Positions 59,701 through 64,000 of a stretch of 64,000 bases of DNA are shown here, piece by piece. A model generated the notes under the pieces. It searched no databases. It saw nothing but the letters and a program-made list of their open reading frames with translations, and was not told the origin of the DNA. Position numbers and translations under genes: made by a program. How positions within the stretch are numbered: the stretch's first letter is position 1; the number at the start of each line of letters is the position of its first letter. Source of the DNA: Centroberyx gerrardi (taxonomy: Eukaryota; Chordata; Actinopteri; Beryciformes; Berycidae); assembly GCF_048128805.1 (NCBI RefSeq), contig NC_136005.1:2999941-3063940 (forward strand), in the 5' to 3' direction.

Positions 59701-59960
59701 GACCACCGTGCATTTTAGTTTATCCAATAATTTCTGAAAGGATTTCATGAGCACCGAGGATCAAAAGCTCTGTACCTTTTCTTTCTGAGAGTCAGCAGCA
59801 GCCCAGCTCTCCTACCTCTTCTGCTGGAGGACAGCCAGGTCCTGACGGTAGTCTGACCTGGGGCCGGACCTGGACCTGAAGCTGGGGCTGGGACGGGACC
59901 CAGACCCGGGGCGGGACGGCTCCCAGCTGTAGGCGACGCCTCTCGCTCCGTCTGCATCAT
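46555..59960 (-). CDS. Disabled (DAB)-family PTB adaptor, divergent third paralogue
   Basis: Eight coding exons join in phase: 59960-59816, 56678-56527, 55096-54998, 52784-52653, 52009-51923, 51833-51786, 50074-49984 and 47111-46555, giving 436 residues. The first Met (ATGATGCAG) follows an in-frame stop in the preceding exon. Residues 1-60 are Ala/Pro-rich; the PTB starts with [20 protein letters not shown] then [13 protein letters not shown] and [15 protein letters not shown], nearly DAB2 wording. Its second half ([39 protein letters not shown]) keeps the DAB frame but is much diverged. The tail has three copies of [15 protein letters not shown], four WGQ motifs and a PAGV array, and lacks NPF or DPF motifs. 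DAB proteins use the PTB to bind FxNPxY tails and act in clathrin-mediated uptake or Reelin signalling. DAB1 and DAB2 are longer (about 555 and 770 residues). It lies about 1.6 kb upstream of the FYB/PRAM1-type gene. Confidence 0.88.
48202..48536. mobile_element. hAT-like non-autonomous element
   Basis: Left end CAGGGTTCCCATGGGCCTTG, right end GAGTGTGGGAATTC, imperfectly inverted; the interior repeats CTTGAAA words. Common teleost type; no clear target duplication. In the last intron of the dab-like gene. Confidence 0.5.
49423..49531. mobile_element. Short hairpin MITE
   Basis: Arms of about 32 bp (TAATTGTAAATAGGTGAAAA and its inverse TTTTTTCCACCTATTTACAA) around a 45-bp loop. Confidence 0.6.
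50630..50700 (+). mobile_element. tRNA-like SINE fragment
   Basis: ACTCATCAGGCAGAGCAAGG followed by GGTTAGAGGTTTGATTCCCA resembles a degraded tRNA head with a B box; no usable cloverleaf. Confidence 0.4.
50854..51332 (+). repeat. 21-bp minisatellite
   Basis: More than 20 tandem copies of a unit reading about CCTAGCAACCACCTAGAACA followed by C, with variants (AAACAC, AGCGC, AGTACAC), in the dab-like intron between 51786 and 50074. Confidence 0.93.
52217..52610 (+). mobile_element. LINE remnant (ORF2 C-terminus and 3' tail)
   Basis: The plus-strand reading [20 protein letters not shown] is the usual C-terminal wording of teleost L2/Rex-like reverse-transcriptase ORFs. It is followed by a tail with AAACACTTTGAATTGCATTC and GCTCTATAAATGAAGTTTTG. 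Antisense to the dab-like gene, heavily 5'-truncated. Confidence 0.7.
52860..52980. mobile_element. 121-bp hairpin MITE
   Basis: Arms of about 50 bp: TGAAATGTCCATCTGC then GGCTGATCTTTGGTGCCAGG, and the inverse. One arm-like fragment (CACCTGGCACCAAAGATCAG) recurs at 35105-35175. It lies about 75 bp upstream (sense) of dab-like exon 52784-52653. Confidence 0.75.
54903..54991 (+). repeat. (GA)n microsatellite next to a dab-like donor
   Basis: Almost pure GA. On the gene's strand it is (TC)n starting a few bases after the donor GTGAGT of exon 55096-54998. Confidence 0.93.
55108..55141 (+). repeat. (CA)n microsatellite next to a dab-like acceptor
   Basis: On the gene's strand it is (GT)n ending about 11 bases before the acceptor TCTCTAAG of exon 55096-54998, where a polypyrimidine tract is expected. 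Confidence 0.93.
55655..56075 (+). mobile_element. Dispersed repeat family B (copy 2)
   Basis: Shares GGCGGCCACAGAGCAGGAAG, GAGGCTTTACGCTGCCGG and GATGACATCATCAAGA with 11398-11880. Confidence 0.65.
56748..57070 (+). repeat. (GT)n-rich degenerate microsatellite
   Basis: About 320 bp of TGTGTG with interspersed TTTG, TATG and ATGT words, in the dab-like intron just upstream (sense) of exon 56678-56527. Confidence 0.85.
57508..57825. mobile_element. Palindromic element rich in CACATGTG/CACGTG
   Basis: Left arm AACCCACATGTGACTTC, GCACGTGC, ACATGTTGGTTTTCATATG; the right arm is the inverse (CATATGAAAACCAACATGTG, GCACATGTGATTTG, CATGTGGGTTA). E-box-like ACATGTGA words repeat throughout. Confidence 0.7.
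58226..58411 (+). mobile_element. tRNA-derived SINE with intact target-site duplication
   Basis: A tRNA-like head with a near-perfect RNA polymerase III B box (GGGTTCGAATCC) at about 58269-58280 is followed by a CT-rich body, CAATAAAGCATAAAATGCC and an A-rich tail. The 14-bp duplication AAAAGACCATTGGT flanks it at 58212-58225 and 58412-58425. Lies in the dab-like intron, antisense to the gene. Confidence 0.9.
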
Positions 59961-60155
59961 GAAGCACCGCCTGACGAGGCCTGTTCAGGAACATGACACC
60001 ACACACACACACACACACACACACGCGTAAAAACCAAACTCATCGCGGGTGTCAGACATCTTAGTAAAACAAAGCAAATTGTGGGATAAATCCTCAACAT
60101 GCTGGAGTAGTTTCCTGTCTGTAAAGTTCAGGAGAAAATGTTTCATCCATCTCAC

Positions 60156-60321
60156 CTGTCGGGAAGGTTCCTGGACTGTGAGCGCTCTCCTCTCCTCTCC
60201 TCGGCTCGACTCACAGCCGCACGAGACTCCTCAGAGTCAAAGGTCAAAAGACTCACTGGTGATATATTAACATCCGCCGGGAGGCCGGAGACATGGGAAC
60301 ATGGAGAGGGCTGAAGTGGCT
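60156..60321 (-). other. Probable non-coding 5' exon of the dab-like gene
   Basis: Bounded by an acceptor (CCTATCAG before 60321) and a donor (CGACAG then GTGAGATG) on the minus strand. In the frame that leads into the PTB exon it contains a TGA, which places the start codon at 59960 in the next exon (acceptor at 59980). A different frame is open through both exons and reads Ser/Arg-rich, but it does not enter the PTB exon in phase. Confidence 0.45.
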
Positions 60322-60639
60322 CTGATAGGAAGGTTAGTGCATGTTAGGCAGCATGATGCTTTCCCTGTAAAGTGGGGAGTGTGAGTTCATGTATTTCCCT
60401 CAAGGACGTGCTTATGGGTGGTATTTCCCTAAAATAACCGCCGATTTAAATGTGACTGGCTGCCAAAACCACGGAGCTGCCTGACCGCTGAGAAGATCCA
60501 GGACCAGGAAGTGCCGCTTTAAAAGATTATTCATCCAAACACAACTCACCATAATATATCTTTAGGTAGCACTTTACTTGAAGAGCATTTTGATGCATTA
60601 CAGGCAGATCATAGACTGTAAATTCTACAAAAAAATAAA
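60322..60639. other. Region upstream of the dab-like gene, no gene seen
   Basis: Probable promoter region of the dab-like gene. No TATA, CpG cluster or exon I can defend. GTAGCACTTTACTTGAAGAG near 60568 is the start of a common teleost interspersed repeat. Confidence 0.35.
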
Positions 60640-61135
60640 GATTATAAACTTTTCCTACAATATAATCATCAGAAACAGCGGAAAATAACATTAAATTTAA
60701 AATACATGCAGATTGTAGAGCAATTAGAAGCAAAGATAAACTTTTCTTACAATATAATCATCAGAAAACTTGGAAAATAACATTACATTTAAAATACAAG
60801 GAGATTATAAACCTATTAGAAGCAAAGCTAAAGTTTTCTTACAATATAATCATCAGAAAACTTGGAAAATAACATTACATTTAAAATACAAGGAGATTAT
60901 AAACCTATTAGAAGCAAAGCTAAAGTTTTCTTACAATATAATCATCAGAAAACTTGGAAAATAACATTACATTTAAAATACAAGGAGATTATAAACCTAT
61001 TAGAAGCAGAGATAAAGTTTTCTTACAATATAATCATCAGAAAACTTGGAAACTAACATTCAATTTAAAATACAAGGAGATTATAAACGTTTCTTACAAT
61101 ATAATCATCAGACAAACAGCAGAAAATAACATTAC
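60640..61135 (+). repeat. 92-bp tandem repeat, about five copies
   Basis: The unit contains TTCTTACAATATAATCATCA, AACATTACATTTAAAATACA, AAGGAGATTATAAACCTATT and AGAAGCAAAGCTAAAG. Central copies are nearly identical; both ends diverge. ORFs staggered by 92 bases across it are artefacts. Confidence 0.93.
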
Positions 61136-61334
61136 ATTTTATATCATGGCATTAACTATACAGTTGCCCCATAAAGTATTCAAACCCCTAGATTCCTTCC
61201 ACCATGTAGCACTGATCTGAAACACTTTGCACTGCACTTATGATTATATTCTGCAATTATAATTATAATTTATGTGCAGTTTTATTTTAAAGTGCCGCTC
61301 CAGCTCTCATGATGGATTGTTAGTGCGTCATTAC

Positions 61335-61565
61335 CTCCGCCAAGGAGGTTATGTTTTCGGTGCTGTTTGTTTGTTTGTCTGTTTGTTTGTCTGTTAGCAG
61401 GATTACAGAAAAACCACTGGCCCGATTTTCAGGAAACTTTGTGGAAGGGTGTAGCATGGGCCAAGGAAGAACCCATTAAATTTTTGAGTGGATCCGACTC
61501 ACGAACAAGAAATAATAGCACGAACCTTGGCGGAGGTCTGTGCTCTCCGAGTGCCCTTCTAGTTT
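61335..61565 (+). mobile_element. Widespread marine-animal repeat (CCTCCGCCAAGGAGG type)
   Basis: Starts CCTCCGCCAAGGAGGTTATG and ends ACCTTGGCGGAGGTCTGTGC then TCTCCGAGTGCCCTTCTAG. The inner inverted ends and the CTAG terminus next to a short hairpin would fit a Helitron-like non-autonomous element, but I am not sure of the class. Confidence 0.55.
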
Positions 61566-61714
61566 TTAATGAGTCGGGCACCAAGGCAGAAACAAATAAA
61601 GTTTTCCACTCACTTTAATGGCCTATAAAGGTTTTAATCTTTAATCTTGAATATAAAAGTAGTTGACTAAAGCATTTCCATAGTTTAGCATATGACAGAG
61701 AGAGAACAGTAGTA

Positions 61715-61717
<3 letters not shown>

Positions 61718-61745
<28 letters not shown>
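61718..61745 (+). repeat. (GT)n microsatellite
   Basis: Uninterrupted GT run in otherwise featureless sequence upstream of the dab-like gene. Confidence 0.9.
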
Positions 61746-61748
<3 letters not shown>

Positions 61749-62388
61749 AAGGAAAGGAAACTCCAGAGAGCTTGGGGGCAAACTTCCTGCAGAGAGAGAT
61801 GAGGCGATAAGGAACCGCAGCTCCAAATAAAGACACAGAGGAAGAAGACAGTAAAGAACTGAGACTGTTACAGTGATAATCCTCGATATTTACATGTCTA
61901 TTTTAACGCTCTCTCTCTGCCTGCTCTAACACAAGTGATCCAACATGAAGCTTTTCCATTGTCCATTGTCGGATGCGTTTTACATTTCTGCTTTGTTTGG
62001 AATCAACAGAAGAAGAAGAACTGGGTAGTTAGCATGAGCAGTGATAGCCACCATGACTGAACAGACAGAGAAAAGAGAAACTCAAACTGCATCAACAAAA
62101 AATACAAGCTCCGCCCACCCTGTTTGATTGACAGGTGATCTCTGGGAAGTGCAGTGCAGAAACACCACAGTGAGGCTGAGGGACAAAGATCGAGATAAAA
62201 AAAAAATTTGGCTCTTACAGATTACCACTTTAATAAACTGAAAAGGAGGAAATAACTAGTTTAAAATATCGAAACAGTAACAGTAAAAATACATCATGTT
62301 GTTGGAGCAGAAATCTTAAGATATGTTTCTCAAACAAGCACACACATGGATTTTAGTCTTGTTAACTGTTCCATCATGTAGACCGCCA

Positions 62389-62925
62389 TTAAAGGTCCCA
62401 TATGGTGTAAAGCAGGACTCCCCTTGCCTCTGTGATGATAAAGGAGTTGGATGGTCTATCTAAACATGGTGAAAGTATCAAAACTAAATCCACACAATCC
62501 ATATTAGAAAAGCGAGCCTCTAAACGAGCCGTTTGGACTTCTGTAACTTTGTGGCGTCACAAAGGTTCGCTCATTATCATTTCTGTAAGAAATAATAGAC
62601 TAACAAAGTGTTTTTTTCAAAGCGGTCGAGCGGTCGTCATCGTTTATTACCGGAGAGTTTTCCCTACCTGTAGCCGCCGGGCCGCGGCGTCTCACGTTTC
62701 ACCAATCGTTAGCCAATCGGAACAGAGGGTCGTTAATATTAATGAGCCTTAAAGACACGGCGACAGAAACAGCCTGTTCTTGGTAAGGCTCAGAGAGATG
62801 CTGGAAAATGAACGTGGAGAAATGGATTGAGAGTGTTTTTGGTTCATGACACCACACACACAGCTTTGAATGGACCTAAAGACACAAAATAAAACACTGG
62901 AAAGAGGAGAATATGGGACCTTTAA
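62389..62925. mobile_element. Non-autonomous DNA transposon, 537 bp
   Basis: 15-bp terminal inverted repeats TTAAAGGTCCCATAT and ATATGGGACCTTTAA. The interior has a GC-rich core (GCCGCCGGGCCGCGG) but no transposase ORF. Confidence 0.75.
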
Positions 62926-64000
62926 AGGTCTACAGTAAACACACAAATTTAAATAGCTAATTTCCCAGAAAATATTTTCTCAAACATTGTGATAAATTGT
63001 TCTTCCTCCAATTCCTTCCAATAATCACAAATGTAGGCTATTCAGTGTTTTAAATGATTTGCTTTATGATTTATTGAAGGTGAAAAACCCACCGAATATC
63101 CAATATCAACATCTTTACTCAGGTCACACACAACCCGCAGCTGAATGGAACAAGTTCAGGCTCCTTCTTTGGGGTTTGTCGAAAGGCATTCTGGGAAACG
63201 TAGTAAATCACTAACTGCAGTAGAAGTAGACGAGGCAGGTTGAGGGAAAGTGGGTTCACCAAAAAAAAAATCACTAAATAACTCCTGAAATGCATTGAAC
63301 AAAAGACTGATGAGATCTAACAGTGGCAGAGGATGTGAGGGCGATTTCTCCTTTAAAATAACATCACATTTAGTCAAAGCTTTTATCCAATTGTAGTTCT
63401 GTTTAGTCCAGTGTCTCGGTCCGGGACAGTTAGACAGGCTGCATGGCTGTTAATGGAGATGCACTGTCTTGTTTTGGGCAGCGAACCTGTGAAGTTTCAC
63501 TTTCGGCCCTGTCTCCCGCCTGGTGGGAAGCATTAAAACGCCCGCATAGCACTTTCCTGAATAAATATTTATGACCCGGGAAGCCTGATCACAAGACGAT
63601 GACTAATATCTGGGTGAGCGGAGGGAGAGAGAGAGGCTCCTCTGCATGCCGAAACACATTTTTCTCAGGGAAGCGAAGCAAATTTGTTTAAACCCCCCAG
63701 AAGCAGGAAGAGAGTTTTATTTCAGATTAGCCGAAGCTTTCCTGCAAAATCTCCTCTAAATGAGACGGATTCCTTCAGAGTTGTAATAATGTGGAAAAAC
63801 CAGAATATTTAGGTCAGCTGTGGAGAAGTTAGTAACCTGAGGACACGAAATACCAGACGCTAATCCGCTTTGTTGGTCGATCTGCAGGAAAACACGACAC
63901 AACGCTGGAAAAGACCCCGGAGATTAAAGGCATCATTTCTGGAACTGAGGGGGGTTTCAAGTTTTCTTTTTAATAAGTGTCAGATATCGGTCAGTCACAT
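62926..64000. other. Right end of window, no gene seen
   Basis: No exon of a recognised family on either strand. The last 30 bp (GTGTCAGATATCGGTCAGTCA) start another copy of dispersed repeat family A. Confidence 0.4.

Noticed and set aside
59816..60321. Open Ser/Arg-rich frame across two exons, ending QQKR then TAG, as the end of a separate upstream gene
   Set aside because: The same exon read one base over begins ATGATGCAG, is preceded by an in-frame TGA, and splices in phase into the PTB exon at 56678; that frame fits the DAB family better.
60770..61220. Three similar small proteins in a row
   Set aside because: ORFs staggered by exactly 92 bases in a tandem repeat; no codon bias or family match.
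61566..64000. Further gene upstream of the dab-like gene
   Set aside because: No splice-bounded segment with recognisable protein; the short ORFs coincide with transposon or repeat sequence.

Overview
This is a window of vertebrate nuclear DNA, almost certainly from a teleost fish. Genes are split into short exons with GT/AG junctions. The proteins are vertebrate families, and non-coding DNA is full of microsatellites, hAT-like and mariner-like miniature elements, a tRNA-derived SINE and LINE 3' tails of the kinds common in teleosts. I see no prokaryotic or viral genes and no CRISPR array.

Five genes could be reconstructed exon by exon, and all are read from the minus strand, head to tail. 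From low to high coordinate they are: (1) the 5' end of an ABCA-subfamily transporter, best matching ABCA7 (exons 4764-2149; the rest lies off the left edge); (2) apba3 (Mint3/X11-gamma), complete, 19663-8422; (3) pex11g (PEX11-gamma), complete, 26734-23358; (4) a complete adaptor gene of the ADAP/FYB-PRAM1 family with two helical-SH3 domains, 44948-28019; (5) a complete but divergent gene of the Disabled (DAB) family, 59960-46555. In genes 2-5 every proposed exon joins the next in a consistent reading phase, which is the main support for the models. Human orthologues of genes 1-3 lie on chromosome 19p13, so the window looks like a reshuffled teleost equivalent of that region.

The most interesting point is the last pair. 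In human, FYB1 lies beside DAB2 (5p13) and FYB2 beside DAB1 (1p32), while the third FYB-family gene, PRAM1 (19p13.2), has no DAB partner. Here a FYB/PRAM1-type gene in a 19p13-like setting has a DAB-family gene directly upstream, in the same order and orientation. The simplest reading is a third DAB paralogue ('DAB3-like') surviving in fish and lost from the human lineage. Its PTB domain is DAB-like in the first half and strongly diverged in the second, and its tail is short, proline-rich and repetitive.

Non-coding layout: 1-2.1 kb is transposon-derived; 4.8-8.4 kb holds the likely abca7 promoter and a MITE; 19.7-23.3 kb is apba3 upstream sequence plus a hAT MITE; 26.8-28.0 kb is a pyrimidine-rich satellite between pex11g and the adaptor gene; 45.2-45.9 kb is a degenerate tandem array between the adaptor gene and the dab-like gene; 60.3-64 kb is tandem repeats and DNA elements with no gene that I can see. 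An 814-bp fold-back element with nearly perfect 343-bp arms sits in an intron of the FYB/PRAM1-type gene.
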